From Actinophytocola sp. (GTDB taxonomy: Bacteria > Actinomycetota > Actinomycetes > Mycobacteriales > Pseudonocardiaceae): a stretch of 40,287 nt of DNA. Positions 6,440-14,452 of the stretch are shown here, piece by piece. Position 1 is the first letter of the stretch. Each line of letters opens with the position of its first letter. The notes below the pieces were generated by a model, which saw only the letters and a program-made list of their open reading frames with translations, ran no database searches and was not told the DNA's origin. The stretch covers positions 1 through 40,287 of the forward strand of contig NZ_WHTD01000069.1 in NCBI RefSeq assembly GCF_009379765.1, read 5' to 3'. The position numbers and the translations under genes are program-made.

Positions 6440-9424
6440 GTGGAGTTCGGGCTTCTGGGACCGGTGGTAGCCCGGCGGGGCGGCGAGGCGGTGCCGGCCG
6501 GCAGCGGCCGGGAGCGCTTCGTGCTGGCCACGCTGCTGCTCAACGAGGGCCGGCTGACCTCGCTCGACCGGCTCGTCGACGCGCTGTGGGACGACCCGCC
6601 CAGCACCGCCAGGGCCCAGGTGCACAACATGATCAGCAGCATGCGCCGGCGGCTGCGCAGCTACGGCGACACCGCGGACGACGAGCTGATCCTCACCCGG
6701 GCCACCGGCTACGAGCTGCGGCTCGGCACCCACGAGCTGGACGTGCTGCGGTTCCGCGAACTGGTGGCGGCCGGCCGGCGGGCGAGCGCCGCTGGCGACC
6801 CGGCCGGCGCCGCCGACCTGCTGGCCGACGCGCTCGCGCTGTGGCGCGGGCCCGCGCTCGCCGACGTCGCCGACGAGCTCGCCGAGCCGATCCGGCAGGT
6901 GCTGCACGAGGAGCGGCTGGTCGCCGCCGAGGTGCGGCTCGACGCGCAGTTCACCCTCGACCGGTTCGACGACGTGCTGCGCGAGGTCGACCCGCTGCTC
7001 GCCGAGCACCCGTACCGGGAGCGGCTGCACGAGCTGCGGATGTCGGCGCTGGCCGCGTCCGGCAGGCGGGCCGACGCACTCGCCGCCTACCGGACGCTCT
7101 ACCGCAGGCTCTCCGACGACCTCGGCGTCGAGCCCGGTGCGCCGCTGCGCGAGCTGGAACGGCGGATCCTGCGCGGCGAGGGCACCAACCTGGGCGGGCG
7201 GCCCACGCCACGCCAGCTGCCCGCGGCCACCTCCGTGCTCACCGGGCGGGACAAGCTGATCGGCGAGATCTGCGCCGAGCTGACCCGGGAGGACGAGACC
7301 GCGGGCCTGGTCCGGGTGCTGGTCGGGCCGGGCGGGGTCGGCAAGACGACGCTGGCGCTCGCGGCCGCGCACCGGCTCGCCGAGTCGTTCCCGGACGGTC
7401 AGCTCTTCGCCGACCTGCGCGGCACCCACGACCAGCCCGCCGACCCGCACACCGTGCTCGGCAGGCTGCTGCGCACGCTCGGCGTCGACGCGCCCAACCT
7501 GCCCGACGACCGCGACGAGCGGGTCTCGGTCTACCGGAGCCTGCTCGCCGAGCGGCGGATGCTGGTGGTGCTCGACGACGCGAGCGGCGAGCAGCAGGTA
7601 CGCCCGCTGCTGCCGACCACGACGAGCTCACGGGTGCTGGTGACATCCCGGTGGCAGCTCGGCGCGCTCGTCGGCGCGGCCCGCTGGTCGATCCCGGTGC
7701 TGGCCGAGGACGACGCGGTGGCGCTGCTCGCCGCGGTGATCGGCGCCGAGCGCGCGGCCGCCGAGCCCGCCGCCGCCGCGGAGGTCGTGCGGCTGTGCGG
7801 GAGCCTGCCGCTCGCGGTCTGCGTGGCCGCGGCCCGGCTCGCCGTCCATCCCGAGTGGACACTCGACGACTTCCGCAGCCGGCTCGCCCAGCAGTGGGGC
7901 CGGCTCGACGAGCTCGCGGTCGGCGACCTGAACGTGCGGGCCAGCATCGAGCTGAGCTACCAGGCACTCGACCCGGACCTGCGCAGGCTGCTGCGCAGGC
8001 TCGGGCTGGTGCACGCCACCAACTGGCCGGCCTGGGTGGCCCAGGAGCTGGTCGGCGGGCCGGCCATCGGGCGGGTGGGGCGGATGCTCGACCGGCTCGT
8101 CGAGGTGCACCTGATCGAGCCGGCAGGGCGCGACGCGGTCGGCCAGTCGCGGTACCGGCTGCACGACCTGATCCGCGACTTCGCCGTGGAGCGCGCCACC
8201 GCCGAGGAGCCCGAGGAGGACCGCAGCCAGGCGGTGTCCCGCATGCTGTCGGGCTGGCTCGCGCTCGCCGGCGAGGCCGACCAACGCGCCGAGCACCACA
8301 CGATCTACAGCGCGGGCCTGGCCGAGGTCGCCGCGCGGGTGCCGGCGGGACCGGCCCGCGAGCGGCCGCGGGAGTGGCTGGAGGGCGAGCGGCAGAGCCT
8401 GTCGACGGCCATCGAGCAGGCGGCCGCGGAGGGACACGCGGAGCTGGCGGGCGAGCTGGCGCTGCGGGTGGCCGGCTTCCTCACCCTGCGCGCCTACGAC
8501 GACGAGCGCGAGCTGGCGCTGCGGGTGGCCGCCGCCGCGCTGCGGGCGCACGGCCAGGAACCGTTGCTGCTCAAGGTGTTGCAGGCGTTGTTCGGGGTGT
8601 ACGCACAGCGCGCCAGGAGCGCGGACATGGCATCGGTGGCGACCGAGGCGCTGGAGCTGGCCCGAGCGCTCGGCGACCACACCCGGTTCGTCCGCTCGCT
8701 GCTGCACGCGGGTCTGGCGAAGCGGCGCCTCGGCAGGCTCGACGAGGCAGCCCGCATGTTCGACGAGGCGCTCGCGGCCGTCGAGCCGGGCGACCCGGGC
8801 ACCGTGCTCGCGTCGCTGCTCATCAACCGCGCCGAGGTGGACCGCGACCGGGGCGCCCCGGCGCCGGCCGTGCCGCTGGTCGAGCGGGCGCTCGAGGTGC
8901 GCCGAGCCACCGACAACCCCCGGCTGACCGCACTGAACCTGATCATCTACGCGTACACGCTCATCGACGCCGGCCGCCTCGACGACGCCGTGGTCGCGCT
9001 CGACGAGGCCGAGGAGATCACCCGCGAGCTCGGTGACGACCTGCACACCACCTACGTCGACCAGACCCGCGCGGACATCGACATCAGGCGCGGCGACTGG
9101 GCGGCCGCGGAGGAGCGCCTCGACCGGGCGCTGCCGACGTTCGAGTCGCTCAACAACAAGGACGGGATCGCCGAGGCGCTGCGCTCCCGCGGTGAGCTCG
9201 CGCTCGCCCGCGGCGCGGCGGCCGAGAGCATCGAGCCGCTGGGCCAGGCGCTCGCGATCTGGCGGCAGCTGACCACACCGCTGGAGGAGGCGCGGCTGCT
9301 GGCCCGGCTGGCGCTCGCCCACGCCGCGCTCGGCGAGGACGCGGAGGCGGCCGCACGCCGGAGGGAGTACCGGACGATCGTCGACGAGCTCGGGCTCACC
9401 GACGCGTGCCTGCGCCTGCCCTGA
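6440..9424 (+). CDS. AfsR/SARP-family regulator with NB-ARC and TPR domains
   Basis: 994 residues in the full AfsR layout. An OmpR-like winged helix lies at about 1-90, a bacterial transcriptional activation domain at about 95-245 (DVLRFRELV to PGAPLRELERRIL) and an NB-ARC ATPase from about 270. The P-loop reads GPGGVGKTTLA, the Walker B-like strand LVVLDDA, and there is a GLPLA-like motif (GSLPLAVC). TPR-type helices run from about 640 to the end. Such proteins activate secondary-metabolite or stress genes from direct heptamer repeats, with the ATPase as a switch. No biosynthetic cluster is present in the window, so the target is unknown. The start is a GTG at 6440 without a clear ribosome site. 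Transcription probably ends in the repeat at 9439. Confidence 0.9.
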   Translation: MEFGLLGPVVARRGGEAVPAGSGRERFVLATLLLNEGRLTSLDRLVDALWDDPPSTARAQVHNMISSMRRRLRSYGDTADDELILTRATGYELRLGTHELDVLRFRELVAAGRRASAAGDPAGAADLLADALALWRGPALADVADELAEPIRQVLHEERLVAAEVRLDAQFTLDRFDDVLREVDPLLAEHPYRERLHELRMSALAASGRRADALAAYRTLYRRLSDDLGVEPGAPLRELERRILRGEGTNLGGRPTPRQLPAATSVLTGRDKLIGEICAELTREDETAGLVRVLVGPGGVGKTTLALAAAHRLAESFPDGQLFADLRGTHDQPADPHTVLGRLLRTLGVDAPNLPDDRDERVSVYRSLLAERRMLVVLDDASGEQQVRPLLPTTTSSRVLVTSRWQLGALVGAARWSIPVLAEDDAVALLAAVIGAERAAAEPAAAAEVVRLCGSLPLAVCVAAARLAVHPEWTLDDFRSRLAQQWGRLDELAVGDLNVRASIELSYQALDPDLRRLLRRLGLVHATNWPAWVAQELVGGPAIGRVGRMLDRLVEVHLIEPAGRDAVGQSRYRLHDLIRDFAVERATAEEPEEDRSQAVSRMLSGWLALAGEADQRAEHHTIYSAGLAEVAARVPAGPARERPREWLEGERQSLSTAIEQAAAEGHAELAGELALRVAGFLTLRAYDDERELALRVAAAALRAHGQEPLLLKVLQALFGVYAQRARSADMASVATEALELARALGDHTRFVRSLLHAGLAKRRLGRLDEAARMFDEALAAVEPGDPGTVLASLLINRAEVDRDRGAPAPAVPLVERALEVRRATDNPRLTALNLIIYAYTLIDAGRLDDAVVALDEAEEITRELGDDLHTTYVDQTRADIDIRRGDWAAAEERLDRALPTFESLNNKDGIAEALRSRGELALARGAAAESIEPLGQALAIWRQLTTPLEEARLLARLALAHAALGEDAEAAARRREYRTIVDELGLTDACLRLP

Positions 9425-9438
9425 GCCAGACCCGTCCC

Positions 9439-9482
9439 GACCCGCGAGTCCAACGTTCGCGACCCGCGAGTCCAACGTTCGC
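9439..9482. repeat. two perfect tandem copies of a 22-bp intergenic element
   Basis: GACCCGCGAGTCCAACGTTC plus GC is present at 9439-9460 and again, base for base, at 9461-9482. Each unit contains CGCGA...TCGCG arms around an AACGTT centre. The element lies between the stop codons of two convergent genes, the AfsR-type gene and rhaB. A variant in the opposite orientation is at 37447-37490, also between convergent genes. A terminator or other bidirectional boundary role is inferred. Confidence 0.8.
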
Positions 9483-9492
9483 GACCAGCGGT

Positions 9493-10878
9493 CTACGTGA
9501 TCGACCGGGTGAGGGTGTACCCGCCGGGCTCGTAGCGGGTCGTCTCCTGGGTCGCGCGGACCAGGGCCCGCAGCTCGGCGAGGCCACCGTCGACCGCGCC
9601 GAGCGCACGGGCCTGCACCAGCACGCTGCCGAGCGCGGTGGCTTCGACCGGGCCGGCGACCACCGGCAGGCCGCAGGCGTCGGCGGTCAGCTGGCACAGC
9701 AACGTGTTCCGCGCGCCGCCGCCGACGACGTGCACGATGTCGACCGCACGTCCGGACAGCGCCTGTGCCCGCCGGACGGCGTCCCGGTGGGCGAGCGCGA
9801 GACTGTCCACAATGCACCGGACGGTCTCCGCGCGGGTCGCCGGCACCGGCCGGTCCGCGCGGCGGCACGCGTCCGCTATCCGGCCCGGCATGTCACCGGG
9901 CGGCAGGAACACCGGGTCGTCGGGGTCGATCACGGACCGGGCCGGCAGGGTCGCGGCCCCGGCGAGCAGCGCGGCCTGGTCGGCGTCCGGCCAGGCGCGC
10001 AGGCACTCCTGCAGCAGCCACAGGCCCATCACGTTGCGCAGGTAGCGGACCGTGCCGTCGACGCCGAGCTCGTTGGTGAAGTTGGCCCGCCTGCTGTCCT
10101 CGGAGAGCACCGGCGCCGCCAGCTCGACCCCGACGAGGGACCAGGTGCCGCAGGAGATGTAGGCGAACCGCTCGCCCTCGGCCGGCACCCCGACGACGGC
10201 CGAGGCGGTGTCGTGCGAGCCGACCGCGATCACCGAGGTGCCGTTCAGTTCGGTGGCCGGGCCGATGACCGTGCCGGGCTCGCGCAATGGCGGCAGCAGC
10301 GCGGGGTCGACACCGATCCGTTCCACGAGCCCGGTCGCCCACTGTCGCTTGTGGACGTCCAGCAGCTGGGTGGTCGACGCGTTGGTGAGCTCGGCGCCGG
10401 CCTCGCCGGTCAGCCAGTACGCCAGCAGGTCCGGCACCAGCAGGAGGCGGCGCGCCACCCCCAGCCGCGCGCCGGCCCGCTCGGCCACCAGCTGGTGGAT
10501 CGTGTTGAACGGCAGGAACTGCAGCCCGGTGGTGGCGTACAGCTCGGCCTCTCCGAGGTCCCGCAGGGTGCGGGCGGCGTCTTCGGTGCGCGCGTCGCGG
10601 TAGTGCACGGGGTTGCCGAGCAGCGCGCCGTCCGCGTCGAGCAGCCCGTAGTCGACGGCCCAGGAGTCGATCCCGATGCCGTCGAGGTCGCCCGCGGCGC
10701 GCAGGCCGTCGAGCATCTCCCGGTACAGGCCTAGGATGTCCCAGTGCAGGGTTCCCCGGGTGCGCACCGGCCGGTTCGGGAACCGGTGGACCTCGGTCAG
10801 GTCGAGCCGTCCGGCGCCGACCTCGCCCAGCATCACCCGCCCGCTCGCCGCGCCAAGGTCGGCTGCGGCGACCCGCAC
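9493..10878 (-). CDS. rhaB: rhamnulokinase
   Basis: A FGGY-family sugar kinase of about 461 residues that phosphorylates L-rhamnulose to rhamnulose 1-phosphate. The phosphate-binding strand VAAADLGAASGRVM opens the protein. The rhamnulokinase-like GIDSWAVDYGLLD, QFLPFNTIHQL, SHDTASAV, ISCGTWSLVG and VVGGGARNTLLCQLTADA follow. I prefer GTG 10876-10878 because family members begin with this strand, and because a LacI-type operator overlaps the first codons of the longer form that would start at ATG 10923. The LacI-family gene lies just upstream on the same strand. No rhamnose isomerase or aldolase is in the window, so the rest of the pathway must lie elsewhere. Confidence 0.9.
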   Translation of the reverse strand: MRVAAADLGAASGRVMLGEVGAGRLDLTEVHRFPNRPVRTRGTLHWDILGLYREMLDGLRAAGDLDGIGIDSWAVDYGLLDADGALLGNPVHYRDARTEDAARTLRDLGEAELYATTGLQFLPFNTIHQLVAERAGARLGVARRLLLVPDLLAYWLTGEAGAELTNASTTQLLDVHKRQWATGLVERIGVDPALLPPLREPGTVIGPATELNGTSVIAVGSHDTASAVVGVPAEGERFAYISCGTWSLVGVELAAPVLSEDSRRANFTNELGVDGTVRYLRNVMGLWLLQECLRAWPDADQAALLAGAATLPARSVIDPDDPVFLPPGDMPGRIADACRRADRPVPATRAETVRCIVDSLALAHRDAVRRAQALSGRAVDIVHVVGGGARNTLLCQLTADACGLPVVAGPVEATALGSVLVQARALGAVDGGLAELRALVRATQETTRYEPGGYTLTRSIT

Positions 10879-10906
10879 GAGCGCCCCGACCTCGACGGAT
10901 GCCGAC

Positions 10907-10919
10907 TTTAACGATTCAA
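10907..10919. promoter_or_regulatory. LacI-type operator candidate before rhaB
   Basis: TTTAACGATTCAA (10907-10919) has the form TTnAA, three bases, TTnAA. This AT-rich palindrome, in a GC-rich context, resembles actinomycete LacI-family sites with a central CG. It lies between the LacI gene and rhaB, next to the preferred rhaB start. Confidence 0.5.
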
Positions 10920-10965
10920 CCATCGTGCGTCAGCATGCTGTCGGGCTCGGAGCGGTGTCAAGGCT

Positions 10966-11982
10966 CTACCGCCGCACCCGGGTCGACGCGCGGACCACCA
11001 GCTCCGGCCGGAACCGCACCTGCTCGTGCACGTGCCCCGTGCCTCCCGATGCCTCGTCGAACAGCAGCCGCGCCGCGGTCCGGCCGAGCAGCTCCCGCGG
11101 CTGGCGCACCGACGTCAGCGGCACGGCGGCCGCCTCGGCGAACTCGATGTCGTCGTAGCCGACCACCGCCAGGTCCGCCGGCACGGACATCCCGAGCCGG
11201 GTCATCGCCTGCAGCAGCCCGAGCGCCAGCAGGTCGTTGGCGCAGAACGCGGCCGTCGGCCGGGCGGCCGAGGGCAAACCGGCCAGCCGCTCCCCCGCCC
11301 GCCTGCCCTCGGCGACCTGCAGGGCCAGGGTCTCCAGCAGCACGAGCGCCGACGACGGGCGGCCGGCGACGGCGAGCGCCCGCTGCGCGCCCCGGTACCG
11401 GTCGCGCACCTGCGGCACCGACCGCGGCCCACCGACGAACGCGATCCGCTCGTGGCCCGCCTCCAGCAGGTGGGTCACCGCGAGCTCGCCGCCGAGCACG
11501 TCGTCCACCGCGACCGAGCACCACGTGGGATCCGGTGCCTGGCAGTCGACCAGCACGACCGGCGTGCCGCGCCCGGGCATCTCCGCGAGCCGCTCCCCGC
11601 GCGGGTCGATCGGGGTGATCAGCACGCCCTGTACCCGCTGCTCGCGCAGCCGCTCGAGGTACTCGCGCTCGCGGGCGGCGTCCTGGTTGCTGTTGCAGAG
11701 GTACACCGCGATGCCCTCGGCACGGGCGGCGTCCTCGACCCCGCGGGCGACGTCGTTGAAGAACGGGTTGGCCGCGTCCATCACGACGTAGGCGATGGTC
11801 CGGCTCCGCCCGGCGCGCAGCTGGCGCGCGGTCTCGTTGCGCACGAACCCGAGCTCGTCGATCGCCGACTGGACCCGGCACCGGGTCGCCTCGCTGACCA
11901 GGTGCGGCCGGTTGAGCACATTGGACACCGTGCCGACGGACACGCCCGCGAGCGCGGCCACGTCCTTCATGCCCGGCGCCAT
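10966..11982 (-). CDS. LacI-family transcriptional regulator
   Basis: 338 residues. The N-terminal helix-turn-helix and hinge read MKDVAALAGVSVGTVSNVLN and SEATRCRVQSAIDELGFVRN. The periplasmic-binding-protein-like effector domain follows, with PNPFF-like DAANPFFNDVARGVED, VVLVDCQAPD, GHERIAFVGG, FCANDLLALGLLQAM and VGYDDIEFA. Start ATG 11980-11982 is preceded by GGGGAGG at four bases. It probably represses the adjacent rhaB in the absence of rhamnose or rhamnulose; that link is inferred from adjacency and from the operator-like palindrome. Its leader and ribosome site belong to a repeat shared with the gamma-glutamyltransferase gene at 30123. Confidence 0.88.
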   Translation of the reverse strand: MAPGMKDVAALAGVSVGTVSNVLNRPHLVSEATRCRVQSAIDELGFVRNETARQLRAGRSRTIAYVVMDAANPFFNDVARGVEDAARAEGIAVYLCNSNQDAAREREYLERLREQRVQGVLITPIDPRGERLAEMPGRGTPVVLVDCQAPDPTWCSVAVDDVLGGELAVTHLLEAGHERIAFVGGPRSVPQVRDRYRGAQRALAVAGRPSSALVLLETLALQVAEGRRAGERLAGLPSAARPTAAFCANDLLALGLLQAMTRLGMSVPADLAVVGYDDIEFAEAAAVPLTSVRQPRELLGRTAARLLFDEASGGTGHVHEQVRFRPELVVRASTRVRR

Positions 11983-11983
11983 G

Positions 11984-12093
11984 CCGCCTCCCCGGGATTC
12001 AAAGTGTTGGTTGCGCTCCAGCGGACGGTGCGGACCCCCGGTGGGTGGTGGCTGGGTGGCGTCACGGTCCCCTGAGCTTACGTTGGTCGGCAC
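11984..12093 (-). repeat. ~109-bp leader repeat, copy 1
   Basis: Read on the minus strand, this runs from GCCGACCAACG, through CTCAGGGGACCGTGACG, GGTCCGCACCGTCC and CGCAACCAACACTTT, to CCGGGGAGGCGG. By eye it matches 30011-30119 with roughly 13 differences. It ends in the ribosome binding site of the LacI gene. Its first 30 bases also encode the last nine residues and stop of the ECF sigma factor. GGACC and GGTCC within it could pair to form a hairpin. Confidence 0.8.
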
Positions 12094-13297
12094 GTTCAGG
12101 GGGTGTGGCGCACTCCTGCGCGCGGGCGAGGAGCAGGGCCCGCTCCCGCTCGTTGCGGGTCAGGCCGGCGGCCCGGCTGAACTCCTCGCGCGCCTCGGCG
12201 TGCCGGTCCAGCTTCGCCAGCAGGTCACCGCGCACGCTCGGCAGCAGGTGGTAGTTCTTCAGCGACGGCTCCTGGTTCAGCTCGATCACCGGCGACGGCA
12301 CCTGCTGCACCAGCCGCGCGTACCGGGCCGCGATCCGCGCCCAGTCCGTCTCCTCCGGCACCCGCGCCCGCGCGTGGCACGCCGCGATCGCCGCCTGCAG
12401 CTCGTACGGCCCGGCCGACCCCGCCAGCGCCTCGGCCCGCGCCAGCGCCGCGAGGCCGCGGCGGATCAGCAAGCGGTCCCACCGCGCGCGGTCCTGGTCG
12501 AACAGCAGCACCGGCTCGCCGTCGGGTCCCAGCCGGGCCCGCGCGCGGGACGCCTGGATCTCCATCAGCGAGACCAGCCCGTGCACCTCGCGCTCCTTCG
12601 GGACCAGCTCGGCGAGGATCCTGCCCAGCCGCAACGCGTCCTCACACAGCGTCGGGCGCATCCAGTCCGACCCGCCGATGGCCGAGTAGCCCTCGTTGAA
12701 CACCAGGTAGACGACCTCGAGCACGGACGACAGCCGCGAGGTGAGCTCGTCGCCGGACGGGACCTCGAACGGGATCTTCTTCCGCGCCAGGGTTCGCTTC
12801 GCCCGCACGATCCGCTGCGCGATCGTCGACTCCGGCACCAGGAACGCCCGCGCGATCTCCTCGGTGGTGAGCCCGCCGAGCAGGCGCAGCGTCAGCGCCA
12901 CCCGCGCCTCGGTCGAGAGCACCGGGTGGCAGGAGATGAACACCAGCCGCAGCATGTCGTCGCTGATGTTGCTGTCGATGGCGTCGAAGTCCGGCTCGGC
13001 CGAGGGCCCCTCCTGGGTCTCGAGGTCCCGGCCGATCTCGACGACCTTGCGCTCCAGCGTCTCCCGCCTGCGGAACTGGTCGATGGCCCGCCGCTTGGCG
13101 ATAGCCATGAGCCAGGCGCCCGGGTTGTCCGGGACGCCCGACTCCGGCCACTGCTCCAGCGCCGCCACCAGCGCGTCCTGCGCCAGCTCCTCGGCGAGGC
13201 CGACGTCGTGCACCATCCGGGTGAGCCCGGCGATCAGCCGGGCCGACTCGATCCGCCAGACCGCGTCGATGGTCCGGTGAGCTTCCAACGTCGCCAC
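12062..13297 (-). CDS. ECF42-type sigma factor with C-terminal TPR extension
   Basis: About 411 residues. Sigma region 2 reads HDVGLAEELAQDALVAALEQ and GAWLMAIAKRRAIDQFRR. Region 4 reads LTLRLLGGLTTEEIARAFLV then STIAQRIVRAKRTL. A long helical extension (FNEGYSAI, LIRRGLAALARAEAL, YHLLPSVRGDLLAKLDRHAE) replaces an anti-sigma partner, as in the ECF42 group, which is regularly paired with YCII/DGPF proteins as it is here. GTG 13297 is preferred, since AHRTIDAVWRIESARLIAGL is the usual beginning; an ATG at 13333 is the alternative. The last residues, ADQRKLRGP, are encoded by a dispersed repeat and extend past the usual family end, so the original C-terminus may have been replaced. Confidence 0.88.
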   Translation of the reverse strand: MATLEAHRTIDAVWRIESARLIAGLTRMVHDVGLAEELAQDALVAALEQWPESGVPDNPGAWLMAIAKRRAIDQFRRRETLERKVVEIGRDLETQEGPSAEPDFDAIDSNISDDMLRLVFISCHPVLSTEARVALTLRLLGGLTTEEIARAFLVPESTIAQRIVRAKRTLARKKIPFEVPSGDELTSRLSSVLEVVYLVFNEGYSAIGGSDWMRPTLCEDALRLGRILAELVPKEREVHGLVSLMEIQASRARARLGPDGEPVLLFDQDRARWDRLLIRRGLAALARAEALAGSAGPYELQAAIAACHARARVPEETDWARIAARYARLVQQVPSPVIELNQEPSLKNYHLLPSVRGDLLAKLDRHAEAREEFSRAAGLTRNERERALLLARAQECATPPERADQRKLRGP

Positions 13298-13339
13298 GGG
13301 GTCATCAGAGCAGCTCGGCCGAACCCGCGGCAACCCGGA

Positions 13340-13771
13340 TCAGCTGTGACGCCGCTCGGTCACCGTCGCCTGCATCCGCTCGGTCCGCTCGCGGATCTCG
13401 TCGGTGAAGGTCTCACCGAAGTCGTCGCCCTCGAAGAACTGCCGGATCTCGATGACGGACTCGACGCTCGGGTCCGACGGGATCCGCTTGACCCACTCGA
13501 TGGCCTCCTCGCGGGACTTGACCTCGAACACCCAGTAGCCCCCGACCACCTCCTTGGCCTCGGCGAACGGGCCGTCGACGACCGTCGGCTCGCCGCCGGA
13601 GAACGAGACGAGGGCGCCCTTGGCGGTCGGCAGCAGGCCGTTGCCGTCGAGCATCACGCCCGCCTTGACCAGCTCCTCGTTGTACCGACCCATCGCGGTG
13701 AGCACCTCCTCGTCGGCCATCTCACCGGCCTCGTAGTCCTCGCCGCCCTTGACCATGATCATGAACCGCAT
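13340..13771 (-). CDS. YCII/DGPF-domain protein, copy 1
   Basis: 143 residues: MRFMIMVKGGEDYEAGEMAD, then NEELVKAGVMLDGNGLLPT, the signature VVDGPFAEAKEVVGGYW, and REEAIEWVKRIP. YCII-like proteins are small ferredoxin-fold proteins whose His/Asp pair may be catalytic; their biochemical role in ECF42 operons is not established. The start is well supported (GGGGAG eight bases upstream). It lies 19 bases downstream of its paralogue and just upstream of the ECF gene, forming a three-gene operon. Confidence 0.9.
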   Translation of the reverse strand: MRFMIMVKGGEDYEAGEMADEEVLTAMGRYNEELVKAGVMLDGNGLLPTAKGALVSFSGGEPTVVDGPFAEAKEVVGGYWVFEVKSREEAIEWVKRIPSDPSVESVIEIRQFFEGDDFGETFTDEIRERTERMQATVTERRHS

Positions 13772-13790
13772 CGTGCCGTCTCCCCTCTGC

Positions 13791-14225
13791 TCAGTTCTTC
13801 TCGCGGAGCTCGGCGAACAGCTTTTCCTCGCGCTCCCGAAGCTCCGGGGTGAACTCGTCGCCGTAGTCCTCCGGGCCGGCGACCTGGCGGATCTCGATCT
13901 TGACGTTGCCGCCGCCGTCGAGCTTCGGCCACTTCTTGACCCACTCGATCGCGTCGGCGAGGGAGTCCACCTCGATCATCGTGTAGCCCGCGATCAGCTC
14001 TTTGGCCTCGGTGAACGGCCCGTCGATCACCGTCGGCCTCCCACCGGTGAACCGGACCTTCGCGCCCTTCACGCTGGGCTGCAGGCCGGCCCCGTCGAGC
14101 ATCACGCCGGCCTTCACCAGCTCCTCGTTGTACTTCGTCATGGCCTCGAACAGCTCCGTGCTGGCCGGCACACCCGCCTCGGTGTCCTCGTCCGCCCTGC
14201 GGATGATCATGAATTGCACAGTCAT
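13791..14225 (-). CDS. YCII/DGPF-domain protein, copy 2
   Basis: 144 residues and clearly a paralogue of the next gene: FMIIRRADEDTEAGVPAS, KYNEELVKAGVMLDGAGLQP, VIDGPFTEAKELIAGYTMIE and LADAIEWVKKWPK. It is the first gene of the operon with the second YCII protein and the ECF42 sigma factor. AAGAGG lies two bases before the ATG at 14225. On the minus strand a possible -10 (TAGGTT) lies about 18 bases upstream. No clear ECF42 promoter motif (TGTCGA) was found before this operon. The hairpin repeat array begins some 40 bases upstream. Confidence 0.9.
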   Translation of the reverse strand: MTVQFMIIRRADEDTEAGVPASTELFEAMTKYNEELVKAGVMLDGAGLQPSVKGAKVRFTGGRPTVIDGPFTEAKELIAGYTMIEVDSLADAIEWVKKWPKLDGGGNVKIEIRQVAGPEDYGDEFTPELREREEKLFAELREKN

Positions 14226-14264
14226 AACCTCTTCTGGTCGCGGTCAACCTAGCCCTGTGTTGGT

Positions 14265-14452
14265 TTGGCTCGCTCCGCTCGCCGGTGAGTGGGCCTTCAC
14301 CCGGTGTCTTCCCTCCTGCGCTGCTCGTTCGTTCCTCACTCCGCTGCTCGTCAGTCCAGACACCGGCGGCCCACTCACAGTGTTGGATTGGCTCGCTCCG
14401 CTCGCAGGTTCATGGCCTGCTCCCGGTCCACTCACGGGGACATTGGCTCGCT
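14265..14452 (-). repeat. hairpin repeat array A, about 1.5 units
   Basis: One full 123-bp unit (14265-14387) and a partial one (14388-14452), each starting TTGGCTCGCTCCGCTCGC. In the full unit GTGAGTGGGCC (14285-14295) pairs perfectly with GGCCCACTCAC (14368-14378), and CCGGTGTC (14301-14308) with GACACCGG (14359-14366), giving a 19-bp interrupted stem over a 50-base loop. The array fills the space between the WYL gene's stop codon and the YCII operon. It belongs to the same family as the array at 25164. Confidence 0.85.

Noticed and set aside
5468..7450. Long minus-strand open frame (660 codons) opposite the reductase and AfsR-type genes
   Set aside because: It is the antisense shadow of GC-rich coding sequence; the translation is low-complexity and shows no domains, whereas the plus-strand genes have clear motifs.
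7628..9868. Minus-strand open frame of 746 codons
   Set aside because: Antisense of the AfsR-type gene, rich in Arg, Gly and Pro, with no recognisable domain.
14244..14435. 63-codon minus-strand open frame in array A with an AGGAGG-like site
   Set aside because: It is made entirely of repeat sequence and its peptide is not kept in frame in the other array.
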